Shown: one piece after another, positions 26,680 to 36,997 of the stretch
Layout of the letters: every line of letters starts with the position of its first letter
Numbering within the stretch: position 1 is the first letter of the stretch
DNA from: an uncultured Bacteroidota bacterium
Lineage (GTDB): Bacteria > Bacteroidota > Bacteroidia > 2-12-FULL-35-15
DNA: 64,000 nucleotides
Direction of reading: 5' to 3'
NCBI GenBank assembly: GCA_903926385.1
Contig: CAIYIS010000033.1
Coordinates: forward strand, 1-64,000
Notes under the pieces: generated by a model
What the model was told of the DNA's origin: nothing
Database searches by the model: none
What the model saw: the letters and a program-made list of their open reading frames with translations, nothing else
Translations under genes and position numbers: made by a program

Positions 26680-27453
26680 TTAGTTTCTAGGCTCTCTTCT
26701 TTCTCCGTCTCTTCCGCCTTTACGAGGACCTTTGTCGAATTTGCGGTCTCCGCCTTTTCCTCCAAATCCAGGTTTGCTGTCTTTTACACCTGCAGTAGAG
26801 TTACCTATATTTGGCGACAAATCGCGTTTTCCGTAAACTTCGCCTTTGCAAATCCACACTTTTACACCAATACGGCCATAAGTTGTGTGAGCTTCTGCCA
26901 ATGCGTAATCGATATCAGCACGCAATGTATGCAATGGAGTACGACCTTCTTTGTATCCTTCTACACGTGCCATTTCAGCACCTGCCAAACGACCAGAACA
27001 TTTAACTTTGATACCTTCAGCACCCATTCTCATGGTCGAAGCTACCGTCATTTTCATCGCTCTACGGAAAGAGATACGGCCTTCGATTTGACGAGCAATA
27101 CTGTCGGCAACCAAACGAGCATCCAATTCAGGTCTTTTAATTTCAAAAATGTTGATTTGAATATCTTTTTTAGTGATTTTTTTCAACTCTTCTTTAATTT
27201 TATCTACCTCTTGACCACCTTTACCAATAATAATTCCGGGACGGGAAGTATTAATAGTTACTGTAATAATTTTTACAGTGCGTTCAATCACTATTTTCGA
27301 AATGCTTGCTTTCGCCAAACGAGCTTTCAAGTAAGTTCTTATTTTGTGGTCTTCCACTAATTTGTCAGAAAAATCTTTCCCGCCATACCAGTTAGAATCC
27401 CATCCTTTAATGATTCCTAAACGTAAGCCTATTGGATTTGCTTTTTGTCCCAT
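26680..27453 (-). CDS. rpsC: Ribosomal protein S3
   Basis: Small-subunit protein S3, part of the mRNA entry tunnel. The 257-residue protein starts [18 protein letters not shown], contains the KH-domain loop [13 protein letters not shown], and has the conserved C-terminal domain ([20 protein letters not shown], then GVKVWI). A basic Gly/Arg/Lys/Asp-rich tail of about 35 residues follows ([20 protein letters not shown]), as often seen in Bacteroidota S3. It lies between rplV (9 nt upstream) and rplP. Confidence 0.98.
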   Translation of the reverse strand: MGQKANPIGLRLGIIKGWDSNWYGGKDFSDKLVEDHKIRTYLKARLAKASISKIVIERTVKIITVTINTSRPGIIIGKGGQEVDKIKEELKKITKKDIQINIFEIKRPELDARLVADSIARQIEGRISFRRAMKMTVASTMRMGAEGIKVKCSGRLAGAEMARVEGYKEGRTPLHTLRADIDYALAEAHTTYGRIGVKVWICKGEVYGKRDLSPNIGNSTAGVKDSKPGFGGKGGDRKFDKGPRKGGRDGERREPRN

Positions 27454-27462
27454 TTAATATAA

Positions 27463-27897
27463 TTATTTGTTATTTGTTTCTTCTTGTTTATTACTTACCA
27501 CAGCTATTTTTTTGCTGTCAACTACTATTGTAACGTGATTAGAACGTTTTCTGATTCTGTTGGCACGGCCTTGAGGAGCTGTTCTCAAACGTTTCATTTG
27601 AAGAGCGCTGTCCACAAAAATTTCTTTTACAATCAGATTACTGTCTTCCGGACGTTGACCGGTTTTTGCTTCAAAATTGGAGATAGCTGAAGTCAGCAAT
27701 TTCTCTAATCTTCCGGAAGCTTCTTTCGGATTGAATTTTAAAATATTCAAAGCCATAAATACTTCTTTACCTCTGATAAGGTCGGCTAGCAATCTCATTT
27801 TACGGGGAGATGTAGGGCAATTTCTCAATTCAGCAAAATATCTGCTTTTGTTTGCCTCTTTGCGTGCGTCCGCTGCGTTTTTTTTTCTAACACCCAT
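27463..27897 (-). CDS. rplV: Ribosomal protein L22
   Basis: Large-subunit protein L22, which helps form the peptide exit tunnel. The 144-residue protein has the expected core: [20 protein letters not shown], then [20 protein letters not shown] and the tunnel hairpin region [20 protein letters not shown]. The N-terminus is somewhat extended ([20 protein letters not shown]), which is common in this phylum. It lies between rpsS and rpsC in the usual S10-operon order. Confidence 0.97.
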   Translation of the reverse strand: MGVRKKNAADARKEANKSRYFAELRNCPTSPRKMRLLADLIRGKEVFMALNILKFNPKEASGRLEKLLTSAISNFEAKTGQRPEDSNLIVKEIFVDSALQMKRLRTAPQGRANRIRKRSNHVTIVVDSKKIAVVSNKQEETNNK

Positions 27898-28026
27898 TTT
27901 TAGTTCGGATTTCGGATTTTCGATTCAGTTTGCCTGAATCAACCACCCTTTATTATTAAATTATTATTTACTTTATTTTTATTTCCTTTCAGTTCTCAAT
28001 GCTTATTCAGCATTTCGTTCCGAATT

Positions 28027-28305
28027 TTATTTGCTTGCTTTATCCTTGTTTCCGGAGTGACCTCTGAAAGTTCTGGTTGGCGCAAACTCACCAAATTTAT
28101 GACCTACCATGTTTTCGGTAACATACACCGGGATAAATTTATTTCCATTGTGTACAGCAACTGTCAAACCTACGAAATCAGGAGAAATCATTGATCTGCG
28201 CGACCAAGTTTTGATTACTGTCTTTTTTCCTGATGCCTGAACTGCCATCAACTTTTTTTCAAGTTTCCAATCGATGAAAGGACCTTTTTTTAACGAACGA
28301 GCCAT
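28027..28305 (-). CDS. rpsS: Ribosomal protein S19
   Basis: Small-subunit protein S19, in the head of the 30S subunit near the A site. The 92-residue protein starts [18 protein letters not shown] and has the signature [39 protein letters not shown] and [11 protein letters not shown]. It is complete and in the usual place between rplB and rplV. The gaps on either side (about 110-130 nt) are AT-rich and longer than normal for this operon. Confidence 0.98.
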   Translation of the reverse strand: MARSLKKGPFIDWKLEKKLMAVQASGKKTVIKTWSRRSMISPDFVGLTVAVHNGNKFIPVYVTENMVGHKFGEFAPTRTFRGHSGNKDKASK

Positions 28306-28418
28306 TTTTTTATTTTTTTGTGTTGTGAAACTCTTCCTTTCAAAAGAGCCATTAAACTATTTAATTATTTACTATTTCAATTTTAATTATAGAAATCTAA
28401 AATTCTGAAAATCTAAAA

Positions 28419-29243
28419 TTATTTCTTTCTTCTTTCGATGATGTATTTGTTCGAAGCTTTCTTAGGATAACGAGTTTTGTATCCTTTAGAAGGCAATCCG
28501 GTGCGTGAGCGCGGGTGACCTCCTGATGCTCTTCCTTCACCTCCACCCATAGGATGATCCACAGGGTTCATTGCTACCGGACGAGTTCTTGGTCTGCGTC
28601 CTTGCCAACGTGTACGTCCAGCTTTTCCGCTTATTTCCAAGTTATGATCTGCATTCGAAACAGCTCCGATAGTAGCCATACATGTAATCAAAATCATTCT
28701 GGTTTCGCCAGAAGGCATTTTAACTACTGCATATTTACCATCTCTTGCACTCAACTGAGCAGCCGAACCAGCACTACGAGCCATGATAGCTCCTTGTCCC
28801 GGACGTAACTCAATGTTGTGAATAGTTGTTCCCAATGGAATATCCGACAAATACAATGCATTTCCAATTTCTGGAGTTGCATCTTTACCCGACATAATTT
28901 TTTGTCCAACTTTTAATCCGGTTGGAGCAACAATATAACGTTTTTCACCATCAGCATATACTACCAAAGCAATACGTGCAGTACGATTTGGATCGTACTC
29001 AATAGTTTTAACTGTTGCAGGAACTCCTGCTTTTTCTCTTTTGAAATCGATAATACGATACTGTTGTTTGTGACCACCGCCTATATAGCGCATTGTCATT
29101 TTACCTGTATTATCACGTCCCCCAGATTTTTTTACGGGTACTAACAAACTTTTTTCCGGTTTGCCAGTTGTAATGTCTGCGTTGTCGCTTACTAATTTAA
29201 AGCGTTGCCCTGGTGTTAAGGGTCTTAATTTTTTTAAAGCCAT
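28419..29243 (-). CDS. rplB: Ribosomal protein L2
   Basis: Large-subunit protein L2, needed for the peptidyl-transferase centre and subunit joining. The start at 29243 ([15 protein letters not shown]) is chosen over the in-frame ATG at 29264 because it matches the family N-terminus; it gives 274 residues. Conserved segments include TGRNN-like [19 protein letters not shown], the central [15 protein letters not shown], and the C-terminal [20 protein letters not shown] that carries the catalytically important His region. Order and strand fit the S10 operon. Confidence 0.98.
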   Translation of the reverse strand: MALKKLRPLTPGQRFKLVSDNADITTGKPEKSLLVPVKKSGGRDNTGKMTMRYIGGGHKQQYRIIDFKREKAGVPATVKTIEYDPNRTARIALVVYADGEKRYIVAPTGLKVGQKIMSGKDATPEIGNALYLSDIPLGTTIHNIELRPGQGAIMARSAGSAAQLSARDGKYAVVKMPSGETRMILITCMATIGAVSNADHNLEISGKAGRTRWQGRRPRTRPVAMNPVDHPMGGGEGRASGGHPRSRTGLPSKGYKTRYPKKASNKYIIERRKK

Positions 29244-29339
29244 GTCAGTTTTTTTTATTTTCACAGGTCACTAACCTGTATATTTACTTTAATTATGAAT
29301 TATAAACTCATTTATAATTCATAATTTATAATTACTCTA

Positions 29340-29630
29340 TTAAATGCTTGCGTAAAAGTCAATCGTTTCGCCTTCTTTTAAGGTAACAATTGCTTTTTTC
29401 AATTGATTTACTCTTCCTATAGCAACACCCTGTGTTGTATTACGGGTTTTAACTTTTCCTACATAATTCTGAGTATTTACAGCTACAACAGATACACCGT
29501 ACAATTTTTCAATTGCCGTTTTTATCTGTACTTTATTAGCCGTTTTTTCAACCACAAATCCGTAGCGCCCTTGTTTTTCGCCTTGAGCGGTCATTTTTTC
29601 GGTGATAACCGGTTTTAGTATTATGTTCAT
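29340..29630 (-). CDS. rplW: Ribosomal protein L23
   Basis: Large-subunit protein L23, which sits at the peptide tunnel exit and docks trigger factor and SRP. The 96-residue protein begins MNIILKPVITEKMTAQGEK and includes the KANKVQIKTAIEKLYGV-type core (here TANKVQIKTAIEKLYGV) and VNTQNYVGK. It lies 4 nt after rplD and before rplB, the standard order. Confidence 0.97.
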   Translation of the reverse strand: MNIILKPVITEKMTAQGEKQGRYGFVVEKTANKVQIKTAIEKLYGVSVVAVNTQNYVGKVKTRNTTQGVAIGRVNQLKKAIVTLKEGETIDFYASI

Positions 29631-29634
29631 TTTG

Positions 29635-30264
29635 TTAATTGCTTAATAAGTTTTCTAATTCCTTTACCGAACTTTCCACTAATACCAAGTTGGTGGCATT
29701 CAAAATATCGTATGTGTTCAAATCTGAAGCACAAACAACTTTTGCATTGGTCAAATTTCGGGACGACAAAAATATGTTTTTATTTGATGCGCCCAACACT
29801 AACAATGTTTTTTTGTCTGCAAGCTTCAAATTGTTTATCAAATCAGCATATTTCTTTGTTTTTGGAGCATCAAAACTGAAATCTTCCAATACAGTAATAT
29901 TACTTTCTTTTGCTTTATATGTTAAAGCTGATAAACGGGCAAGGCGTTTTAGTTTTTTATTCAATTTGAATGAATAATCTTTAGGACGTGGTCCGAAAAT
30001 ACGACCTCCACCCACTTTGGTTCCCGATTTGATACTACCAGAACGAGCTCCACCAGTACCTTTTTGTTTCTTTAGTTTTTTAGTCGACCCGGATACTTCA
30101 TTTCTTTCTTTCGATTTATGAGTTCCCTGACGTTTATTTGCTAAATGTTGTTTAACATCCAAATAAATGGCATGGTCATTCGGCTCGATGCCAAAGATTG
30201 CATCGTTTAAACTTACTTTCTTTGAAGTAGCTTTACCGCTTATATTTGTTACTGATACTTCCAT
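29635..30264 (-). CDS. rplD: Ribosomal protein L4
   Basis: Large-subunit protein L4, part of the peptide tunnel constriction. I choose the ATG at 30264 ([11 protein letters not shown]), which begins one nucleotide after the rplC stop; a further in-frame ATG at 30276 would overlap rplC by 11 nt. The 209-residue protein shows the conserved [19 protein letters not shown] and [16 protein letters not shown] segments, then [16 protein letters not shown]. In many bacteria L4 also represses its own operon; there is no sequence evidence for or against that here. Confidence 0.97.
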   Translation of the reverse strand: MEVSVTNISGKATSKKVSLNDAIFGIEPNDHAIYLDVKQHLANKRQGTHKSKERNEVSGSTKKLKKQKGTGGARSGSIKSGTKVGGGRIFGPRPKDYSFKLNKKLKRLARLSALTYKAKESNITVLEDFSFDAPKTKKYADLINNLKLADKKTLLVLGASNKNIFLSSRNLTNAKVVCASDLNTYDILNATNLVLVESSVKELENLLSN

Positions 30265-30265
30265 T

Positions 30266-30883
30266 TTATTTTTCAATTGTTACGTAACTACCTTTTGAAC
30301 CAGCTATAGAACCTTTAATAATTAAAAGATTTTTTTCAGCTATCACTTTTACTACTTCTAGATTTTGAATTTTCACACGGTCACCACCCATACGTCCACC
30401 CATGCGCATTCCTTTGAATACGCGTGATGGCCATGATGAAGCCCCTAATGAACCCGGAGCACGTAATCTGTCGTGCTGACCGTGAGTAGTTCCACCTACT
30501 CCTCCAAATCCATGGCGTTTTACAACACCCTGAAATCCTTTTCCTTTAGAAGTTCCCACAACATCCACAAAATCACCTTCTACAAATAAGTTAACGTCAA
30601 CAATTCCTCCAAGAGTTTGTGCCGTTTCAAAATATTTGAATTCAACAATTTTACGTTTAGGAGTGGTGGCTGCTTTAGCAAAGTGACCTTTCATTGCAGA
30701 AGAAGTGTGTTTTTCTTTCTTCTCATCAAAAGCCAATTGTACTGATGCATATCCGTCTTTCTCCAAGGTTTTTACTTGCGTTACTACGCAAGGACCAGCT
30801 TCGATTACTGTGCATGGTATGTATTTACCATTGGCACCGAAGATACTGGTCATTCCTACTTTTTTACCTATTATTCCAGACAT
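30266..30883 (-). CDS. rplC: Ribosomal protein L3
   Basis: Large-subunit protein L3, which nucleates 50S assembly near the peptidyl-transferase centre. The 205-residue protein starts [20 protein letters not shown] and contains the conserved [35 protein letters not shown] and [13 protein letters not shown] segments. Normally L3 follows rpsJ within a few dozen bases. Here rpsJ is 2.5 kb upstream and an unrelated plus-strand gene lies between, so rplC starts a separate transcript from its own promoter (see 30912-30985). Confidence 0.98.
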   Translation of the reverse strand: MSGIIGKKVGMTSIFGANGKYIPCTVIEAGPCVVTQVKTLEKDGYASVQLAFDEKKEKHTSSAMKGHFAKAATTPKRKIVEFKYFETAQTLGGIVDVNLFVEGDFVDVVGTSKGKGFQGVVKRHGFGGVGGTTHGQHDRLRAPGSLGASSWPSRVFKGMRMGGRMGGDRVKIQNLEVVKVIAEKNLLIIKGSIAGSKGSYVTIEK

Positions 30884-30911
30884 TCTTATTAATTATTTAT
30901 TAAAAATATAT

Positions 30912-30985
30912 ACGTCCCCTTTTTTTTGGGACGGCAAAAGTAGAAAAATTATTTATATAAACAACACCGAGTTGAAAATATTTTT
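30912..30985 (-). promoter_or_regulatory. rplC promoter with 5' leader hairpin, twin of the rpsL promoter
   Basis: On the minus strand TTG (30962-30964) is followed after exactly 19 nt by TACTTTTG (30935-30942). Upstream is an A/T block AAAAATATTTTCAAC (30971-30985), a possible UP element. The transcript would begin at or within a small hairpin: CGTCCC (30928-30933), eight A residues as loop, GGGGACG (30913-30919). The rpsL promoter at 36899-36967 has the same parts and spacings. Confidence 0.75.
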
Positions 30986-31251
30986 ATATAACTACCATTT
31001 TTCAGTAAAAAAAATGCACAATCGCAAACCAAGTCCTTCTTTTTGTTCCCAAAACTCTTCTCCACAGTTTCATTCTTAATCATCCTTTCCATTTATAGGT
31101 ATATAAAAAAATCTTCTATCTCGATATTAAAAATTGCTTACTTTCGCTTACCAATTCGTTTTTAGAATGTAGAATTCACAATAAATACTTAGCCTAATGA
31201 ACTCTGCAAATCTAATCTCATTTCGAATCATGAATTCTTAATAATTGAAAT

Positions 31252-32817
31252 ATGAAATCAAAAACTACCTTACTCTCTCTGTTTCTGCTGCTGATTTTGG
31301 TTAGCAAAGCCCAGCAACCTGTTTTCTCCTATATGTATTACGATACCACAAAAGCGGTGCAGGCAAATGCCGTGGCGAATGCTTTTGACAATGGCTTTAT
31401 AATAGCCGGAAATTACGATTACAAACCGGCAGTGATGAAAATGGATTCGGCAGGCAATGTGATTTGGAATAAAATAATTGCCGTTAATTATCAATCTTGG
31501 GTGAATACGGTTGGGTTTTATTGCCTCACCCGAACCATAGATTCCTGCTACATGTTGGCAGGAGTGGTGCATGATAGTGCCAGCAATTTGGATGAAATAG
31601 TGGGTGTGAAAATAAATAGAATGGGCGACACGCTTTGGTGTCGCAAGCTAAGTGCAGGCAATTCGGATGTGCCGCACTCTATCCAGCAAACAGCCGATGG
31701 CGGATATGTTATTGCAGGCATCAATCATGGCACCTCTGATTTTACAGTAGCACTGAAAATAGATTCAGCAGGGAATTTGCACTGGCGCCAATTAATGGTT
31801 AGCGGCACTTATCAGAATACGGGCTCCATCAAACAAGCTACAGATGGCGGTTACGTAATGGCAACCACCATTACCATTTCGGCTAACCAGTATGCAACGT
31901 TAGTAAAATTGAATACTGCGGGGAATCCTGTTTGGACAAAAACATATTCGATTGGTTCCTTATTGAATTCGACTGGATGTGATGTTTTGACTGACAGCAC
32001 AGGTTTCTTATTTTATATGATGCGAAGTAATACGGCTTATCTTGTTAAAACAGATACAGCAGGAAGCCTAGTTTCCGCTTTGTCTTATAGTGGTTTTTAT
32101 AGTTTTGGAGGAATGGTTTTCAATAATCAACCTCTTACAAATCATCTAAAACGTACTGCCGAAAAGGGGTATCTGATATCGAACGGAGTGTGGGATGGCA
32201 ATAACATAATAAAATTAGATTCATTATTTAATACTCAATGGATTTCAAATGTGCAGATGATGGGTTCAGATGCTTTGGAAACCAATGATGGTGGTTATTT
32301 AGCTTTAGGCAATGGGCCAATACCTGGAATGAAATTTATGCCTACTAATTTTGTTTTTGGAATAACAAAGTTAGATTCTAATGGCAATAGTATGATGTGC
32401 GTGAACCATTACACAACAAATTTTCAACCGGAAACTATAACAGGTAGTAATACTATTGCCACGTTTAGTTCAGGCGGCAGTTCAGTTCCGTTTTATCCCT
32501 TCGTTTTTTCTCCACCTTTATATAAAGACAGTTCGTGTGTGCCTCAAGGCGGTGGCATAAAAGAGTATTCCGACTTCGGAGATATAACACTTTCACCCAA
32601 TCCCTTTACAACTGCCACCATTATTACATTTTCCAAAGAACAGAAAAACACTTCACTACTTATATATGATTTAACAGGTCGCATAGTAAAGAAAACAACA
32701 ATTAACAAGGCAACAAAAGCAACAATTGAAAAAGGAGAAATGCAACCAGGTATTTACTTTGTAGAATTTATCAACGACAAGAACCAATACATCAATAAAA
32801 AACTAATCGTGCAATAA
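31252..32817 (+). CDS. Secreted repeat protein with T9SS type A sorting domain, inserted in the ribosomal locus
   Basis: The 521-residue protein has a signal peptide (about 1-20, ending VSKAQQ) and a C-terminal type A sorting domain (LSPNPFTTATIITF, LLIYDLTGRIV, GIYFVEF, final NKKLIVQ). The body carries blade-like repeats with the theme TxDGGYVIAG or TDGGYVMAT followed by KIDSAGNxxW, as in SBBP/delta-60-type beta-propellers. It is therefore probably a surface-exposed or released propeller protein of unknown ligand. It lies on the strand opposite to the ribosomal genes, between rpsJ and rplC, and must have been placed there by a rearrangement. Confidence 0.88.
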   Translation: MKSKTTLLSLFLLLILVSKAQQPVFSYMYYDTTKAVQANAVANAFDNGFIIAGNYDYKPAVMKMDSAGNVIWNKIIAVNYQSWVNTVGFYCLTRTIDSCYMLAGVVHDSASNLDEIVGVKINRMGDTLWCRKLSAGNSDVPHSIQQTADGGYVIAGINHGTSDFTVALKIDSAGNLHWRQLMVSGTYQNTGSIKQATDGGYVMATTITISANQYATLVKLNTAGNPVWTKTYSIGSLLNSTGCDVLTDSTGFLFYMMRSNTAYLVKTDTAGSLVSALSYSGFYSFGGMVFNNQPLTNHLKRTAEKGYLISNGVWDGNNIIKLDSLFNTQWISNVQMMGSDALETNDGGYLALGNGPIPGMKFMPTNFVFGITKLDSNGNSMMCVNHYTTNFQPETITGSNTIATFSSGGSSVPFYPFVFSPPLYKDSSCVPQGGGIKEYSDFGDITLSPNPFTTATIITFSKEQKNTSLLIYDLTGRIVKKTTINKATKATIEKGEMQPGIYFVEFINDKNQYINKKLIVQ

Positions 32818-32920
32818 AGATTTCCCCCCCTGTTGGTGTCCTATTTCCTTTAAAATATACAGAAACGATGCTTTGAAGGCGTTTTTTCAACTGTTGGGCT
32901 GAGGTCTCACCTCCAACTTT

Positions 32921-33046
32921 CTTAGAGACTACGACAGCAATCTTAGAGACTACGACAACAATCCTAGAGACTACGACAACAATCTTAGAGACTACGACAG
33001 CAATCTTAGAGACTACGACAGCAATCTTAGAACCATTGTCAGCTTT
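32921..33046. repeat. 21-nt periodic intergenic array C (6 units)
   Basis: Units start at 32921, 32942, 32963, 32984, 33005 and 33026, exactly 21 nt apart. Each begins CTTAGAGACTACGACA (once CCTAGAG...) followed by GCAAT or ACAAT; the last unit is degenerate after CTTAGA. The array lies 254 nt beyond the terminator of rpsJ, inside the break between rpsJ and rplC. The rest of 32818-33297 is AT-rich with short CTTTAAACTT-type repeats and no convincing ORF. Confidence 0.88.
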
Positions 33047-33297
33047 CTTTTCCTCAAATTCTTTCTAAAACACCAACAATACCCCTGTCTTCCGCGACAG
33101 CCCTGCATTTCTGGCTTCCTATAATATTATTTTGCTCTATTATTCTTATCTGTCTATTAAATCTGTTATTCTGGCACCTTTTATAGCCATTCATAATTTC
33201 CCATTCTAAAATTCAACAAATCTATAATTCTAAAATCCCCTTCAACCTCCAACTTTAAACTTTCCACCTTTAAACTTTATACCTTTTTAAACAAAAA

Positions 33298-33323
33298 AAA
33301 GTCCCGAATCTCTTCGGGACTTT
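33298..33323. terminator. Bidirectional terminator after rpsJ
   Basis: GTCCCGAA (33301-33308) pairs with TTCGGGAC (33313-33320) around a TCTC loop, extended by A/T pairs and followed by T-rich DNA on both strands. It ends the rpsL-rpsG-fusA-rpsJ transcript 35 nt after rpsJ. The core matches the hairpins at 26109 and 50973 almost exactly. Confidence 0.9.
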
Positions 33324-33354
33324 ACTTTTTTTATCAGTATTTAATTCTTCAATC

Positions 33355-33666
33355 TTAAGAAGCTTTTATTTCTACTTCCACACCACTTGGCAATTCAAGT
33401 TTCATCAAAGCATCAACAGTTTTAGAAGTCGAATTGTAAATATCAAGCAAACGTTTGTAAGAACACAATTGAAATTGTTCACGCGCTTTTTTGTTAACGT
33501 GTGGCGAACGTAATACAGTGTAAATCTTTTTTTGCGTTGGCAATGGAATTGGCCCACTTACCACAGCTCCGGTCATTTTTACTGTTTTTACAATTTTTTC
33601 AGCCGACTTGTCAACCAAGTTGAAGTCGTACGATTTTAATTTGATTCTGATTTTTTGACTGCTCAT
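33355..33666 (-). CDS. rpsJ: Ribosomal protein S10
   Basis: Small-subunit protein S10, also the NusE transcription-antitermination factor. The 103-residue protein contains [40 protein letters not shown] and the C-terminal [13 protein letters not shown]. It is full length. Here it is the last gene of the rpsL-rpsG-fusA-rpsJ group instead of leading directly into rplC; a terminator and array C follow. Confidence 0.98.
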   Translation of the reverse strand: MSSQKIRIKLKSYDFNLVDKSAEKIVKTVKMTGAVVSGPIPLPTQKKIYTVLRSPHVNKKAREQFQLCSYKRLLDIYNSTSKTVDALMKLELPSGVEVEIKAS

Positions 33667-33721
33667 AGTTTTTAATTAAAGAACGATTTTTTATTATTAA
33701 TTATTTGTTTTATTTTAATGA

Positions 33722-35845
33722 TTAAGCTTTCTCTGCTCTTGCACCTTTTGCTTTTGCAATTACTTCTTCAGATGTGTTACGTGGCGCTTCTGCGTAATGC
33801 GAAAACTCCATAGTAGAAGTTGCACGTCCAGAAGTGATGGTACGCAATGTTGTAACGTATCCAAACATTTCGCTCAATGGCACTTTCGCTTTGATTACCT
33901 GCGAACCTGCTCTTTGATCCATTCCTTCTATCTGGCCTCTGCGTTTATTTAAGTCACCTACCACATCACCCATGTTTGGTTCTGGTGTAAGTACTTCTAT
34001 TTTCATGATAGGCTCCAACAAAATTGGTTTAGCTTTTGGCACAGCCTCACGGAATGCGGTACGAGCACAAATCTCGAAAGATAAAGCATCCGAATCGACA
34101 TTGTGATATGAACCGTCAATCAAACGAACTTTTAAACTATCTACAGGATATCCTGCAAGCACACCATTTACCATGGCAGCTTTAAATCCTTTTTCTACAG
34201 CCGGAATAAACTCACGAGGAATGTTACCTCCCGAAATTTCGTTTACAAACTGTAAACCTCCTGCTTTAGTTGTCATATCAAAATCTGCATCCACTGGTGA
34301 TAACACAAACTGAATATCCGCGAACTTACCACGACCACCTGTTTGTTTTTTGTACACCTCTCTGTGTTGCACCTCTCCGGTAATAGCTTCCTTATAGGCT
34401 ACCTGAGGTGGCCCTTGGTTAACTTCTACCTTAAACTCTCTGCGCAAACGGTCAACGATAATCTCCAAGTGAAGCTCACCCATTCCGCTAACAATTGTCT
34501 GACCGCTATCTTCGTCTGTTTTTACACGGAAGGTAGGATCTTCTTCAGCTAATTTATTTAATGAAACTCCTAATCTGTCTAAGTCCGCTTGAGTTTTAGG
34601 CTCTATAGCTACACCAATAACCGGCTCAGGGAAATTCATTGCCTCTAATACTATCGGGTGTTTTTCATCACACAAAGTATCTCCTGTTTTAATATCTTTA
34701 AATCCTACAGCAGCACCAATGTCTCCTGCTTCAATAAAATCAATCGCATTTTGTTTGTTAGCATGCATCTGGAAGATACGAGAAATACGCTCTTTATTTC
34801 CGCTACGTGTGTTCAACACATACGATCCTGCATCCAAACGACCTGAATAAGCACGGAAGAAACACAAACGACCAACAAATGGGTCAGTTGCAATTTTAAA
34901 TGCAAGTGCCGTGAATGGCTCTTTCACATCTGGTTTACGGGTTACTTCTTCTTCTGTATCAGGATTAATTCCGGTGATATGGTCTTTATCCATTGGGCTT
35001 GGCATCAATTCCATTACCAAATCCAGCATGGTTTGAACTCCTTTATTTTTGAAAGCCGATCCGCAAAGCATTGGTACCACTTTATTAGCAACACAAGCCT
35101 GACGTAATGCTGTCAATACTTCTCTTTCTGTAATTGATTCAGGATCTTCAAAGAATTTCTCCATCAATTTATCGTCAAATTCTGCTATCGCTTCAAGTAA
35201 TTTACCTCTCCACTCTAACACATCATCCTTCATATCATCAGGAATAGGAACCACTTTATAGGTCATTCCTTTGTCTTCTTCATTCCAAACAATACCTCTG
35301 TTGTTAATCAAATCAACAACACCAGTAAAGTTTTCTTCCGAACCAATTGGCAATTGTAATGGCAATGGATTACCTCCCAATACTTCTTTCACCTGTTTTA
35401 CAACAGCTAAAAAGTCAGCACCCGAACGATCCATTTTATTTACAAAACCCAAACGAGTTACGTTATAGTTATTAGCAAGTCTCCAGTTAGTTTCCGATTG
35501 AGGCTCTACACCGTCAACTGCAGAAAACAAAAACACCAATCCATCCAATACACGTAACGAACGATTCACCTCAACAGTAAAGTCAACGTGTCCCGGAGTA
35601 TCAATAATATTTACTTTATATTGTTGGTCTCTGTATTTCCAAAAACAAGTAGTAGCTGCCGATGTGATAGTTATACCACGCTCCTGCTCTTGTACCATCC
35701 AGTCCATAGTTGCAGCACCATCATGCACCTCCCCTATTTTGTGATTAACACCGGTATAATATAATATACGTTCTGTGCAGGTGGTTTTACCTGCATCAAT
35801 ATGCGCAGCAATTCCAATGTTTCTTGTAAATCTTAAATCAGCCAT
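33722..35845 (-). CDS. fusA: Elongation factor G
   Basis: EF-G is the GTPase that drives ribosomal translocation and, with RRF, ribosome recycling. The start at 35845 ([20 protein letters not shown]) fits the family better than the upstream ATG at 35869; it gives 707 residues. GTPase motifs are G1 [10 protein letters not shown]2 region [10 protein letters not shown]3 DTPGHVD and G4 NKMD. Domains II-V follow, with conserved [18 protein letters not shown] and the C-terminal MSEMFGY-like [19 protein letters not shown]. It lies in the standard place between rpsG and rpsJ. Confidence 0.98.
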   Translation of the reverse strand: MADLRFTRNIGIAAHIDAGKTTCTERILYYTGVNHKIGEVHDGAATMDWMVQEQERGITITSAATTCFWKYRDQQYKVNIIDTPGHVDFTVEVNRSLRVLDGLVFLFSAVDGVEPQSETNWRLANNYNVTRLGFVNKMDRSGADFLAVVKQVKEVLGGNPLPLQLPIGSEENFTGVVDLINNRGIVWNEEDKGMTYKVVPIPDDMKDDVLEWRGKLLEAIAEFDDKLMEKFFEDPESITEREVLTALRQACVANKVVPMLCGSAFKNKGVQTMLDLVMELMPSPMDKDHITGINPDTEEEVTRKPDVKEPFTALAFKIATDPFVGRLCFFRAYSGRLDAGSYVLNTRSGNKERISRIFQMHANKQNAIDFIEAGDIGAAVGFKDIKTGDTLCDEKHPIVLEAMNFPEPVIGVAIEPKTQADLDRLGVSLNKLAEEDPTFRVKTDEDSGQTIVSGMGELHLEIIVDRLRREFKVEVNQGPPQVAYKEAITGEVQHREVYKKQTGGRGKFADIQFVLSPVDADFDMTTKAGGLQFVNEISGGNIPREFIPAVEKGFKAAMVNGVLAGYPVDSLKVRLIDGSYHNVDSDALSFEICARTAFREAVPKAKPILLEPIMKIEVLTPEPNMGDVVGDLNKRRGQIEGMDQRAGSQVIKAKVPLSEMFGYVTTLRTITSGRATSTMEFSHYAEAPRNTSEEVIAKAKGARAEKA

Positions 35846-35922
35846 TTCTTTTTTATTTGTTCGGCACATGCCGAACCTCTTCTCTTTTTATTTGGTTAGT
35901 ATTGCTTTCGCGTATTTATTAA

Positions 35923-36393
35923 TTAGAATCTAAAATGAGAGAAAGCTTTGTTAGCTTCTGCCATCTTATGAACGTCTTCTTTCTTTTTGAAAGCAGCTCC
36001 TTCTTCTTTTGCACCTGCAATGATTTCTCCGGCTAATTTCTGAGCCATCGATTTCTCATTACGTTTACGTGCATACAGAATCATCCATTTAATTCCCATT
36101 GAAAGTTTTCTTTCCGGACGAATTTCTGATGGTATCTGAAATGTTGCTCCACCTACTCTGCGGCTTCTAACCTCTACAGATGGTGTAACATTACTCAACG
36201 CTTTTTTAAATACTTCTAAACCGTTCGAATCTGGTGTTCTTTTCTCAACTATTTCAATAGCTTCGTAAAACACATCATACGATTTACTCTTTTTCCCATC
36301 GTACATTAAGTTGTTTACAAAACGTGTTACCAAAATATCATTGAATTTCGGATCAGGTAAAAGGATTCTTTTTTTTGCTTTGGTTTTTCTCAT
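35923..36393 (-). CDS. rpsG: Ribosomal protein S7
   Basis: Small-subunit protein S7, a primary 16S rRNA binder that starts assembly of the 30S head. The 156-residue protein includes [20 protein letters not shown]-like [39 protein letters not shown] and the C-terminal [15 protein letters not shown]. It is complete and lies between rpsL and fusA. Short AATTAGCTAATT-like repeats lie in the 53-nt gap before it. Confidence 0.98.
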   Translation of the reverse strand: MRKTKAKKRILLPDPKFNDILVTRFVNNLMYDGKKSKSYDVFYEAIEIVEKRTPDSNGLEVFKKALSNVTPSVEVRSRRVGGATFQIPSEIRPERKLSMGIKWMILYARKRNEKSMAQKLAGEIIAGAKEEGAAFKKKEDVHKMAEANKAFSHFRF

Positions 36394-36446
36394 TGTTTAT
36401 ATAATTTGGTAATTAGCATATCAGCTAATTAGCTAATTGAATTTTA

Positions 36447-36851
36447 TTATTTTTTCTTAGGTGCTGCTTTTGCTGCTCCTGCTTTTGGTTTTTTAGTTCC
36501 GTATTTACTTCTTCTTTGGTTACGTCCGTCAACACCTGATGTATCCAATGCCCCGCGAACAATGTGATAACGTACCCCCGGTAAATCTTTTACCCTTCCA
36601 CCACGAATAAGTACAATTGAGTGTTCCTGCAAATTGTGACCTTCTCCCGGTATGTATGCATTCACTTCTTTCTTGTTGGTCAAGCGAACACGAGCCACTT
36701 TACGCATGGCAGAGTTAGGTTTTTTCGGAGTTGTTGTGTACACACGTGTACAAACTCCGCGTTTTTGAGGACAAGAATCCAATGCTGCTGACTTACTTTT
36801 GTTAGCCGCTTTTAGTCTTCCTTTACGCACTAATTGTGATATTGTAGGCAT
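36447..36851 (-). CDS. rpsL: Ribosomal protein S12
   Basis: Small-subunit protein S12, in the decoding centre. The 134-residue protein starts [12 protein letters not shown] and has the conserved [20 protein letters not shown] region and [15 protein letters not shown]. In the decoding loop [10 protein letters not shown] both lysines of the KKPN stretch are present, the wild-type state at the position where streptomycin resistance changes usually occur. The C-terminal tail is Lys/Ala-rich ([14 protein letters not shown]), as in other Bacteroidota. It is the first gene of the str group. Confidence 0.98.
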   Translation of the reverse strand: MPTISQLVRKGRLKAANKSKSAALDSCPQKRGVCTRVYTTTPKKPNSAMRKVARVRLTNKKEVNAYIPGEGHNLQEHSIVLIRGGRVKDLPGVRYHIVRGALDTSGVDGRNQRRSKYGTKKPKAGAAKAAPKKK

Positions 36852-36898
36852 TTCTTAATTATTTGTTTTTATTCTTTTTTTGTTAAATAGTATATACA

Positions 36899-36967
36899 CC
36901 CTTTTTTTAGGGACGGCAAAGGTAATAAAGTATTTATTATAAACAACAAGTGGTTGAAAATATTTTT
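36899..36967 (-). promoter_or_regulatory. rpsL promoter with 5' leader hairpin, twin of the rplC promoter
   Basis: On the minus strand TTG (36944-36946) is followed after 19 nt by TACCTTTG (36917-36924). A conserved A/T block AAAATATTTTCAAC lies just upstream (36953-36967). The predicted start region carries CCC (36910-36912), an A-rich loop and GGG (36899-36901). The same arrangement precedes rplC. Confidence 0.75.
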
Positions 36968-36997
36968 TCAGGGCAATTTATCTTTATTACTACCCTG

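Noticed and set aside
36395-36440. AATTAGCTAATT repeats between rpsG and rpsL as an operator
   Set aside because: Short AT-rich palindromic runs like this are common by chance in such DNA, and they lie inside a continuous operon.
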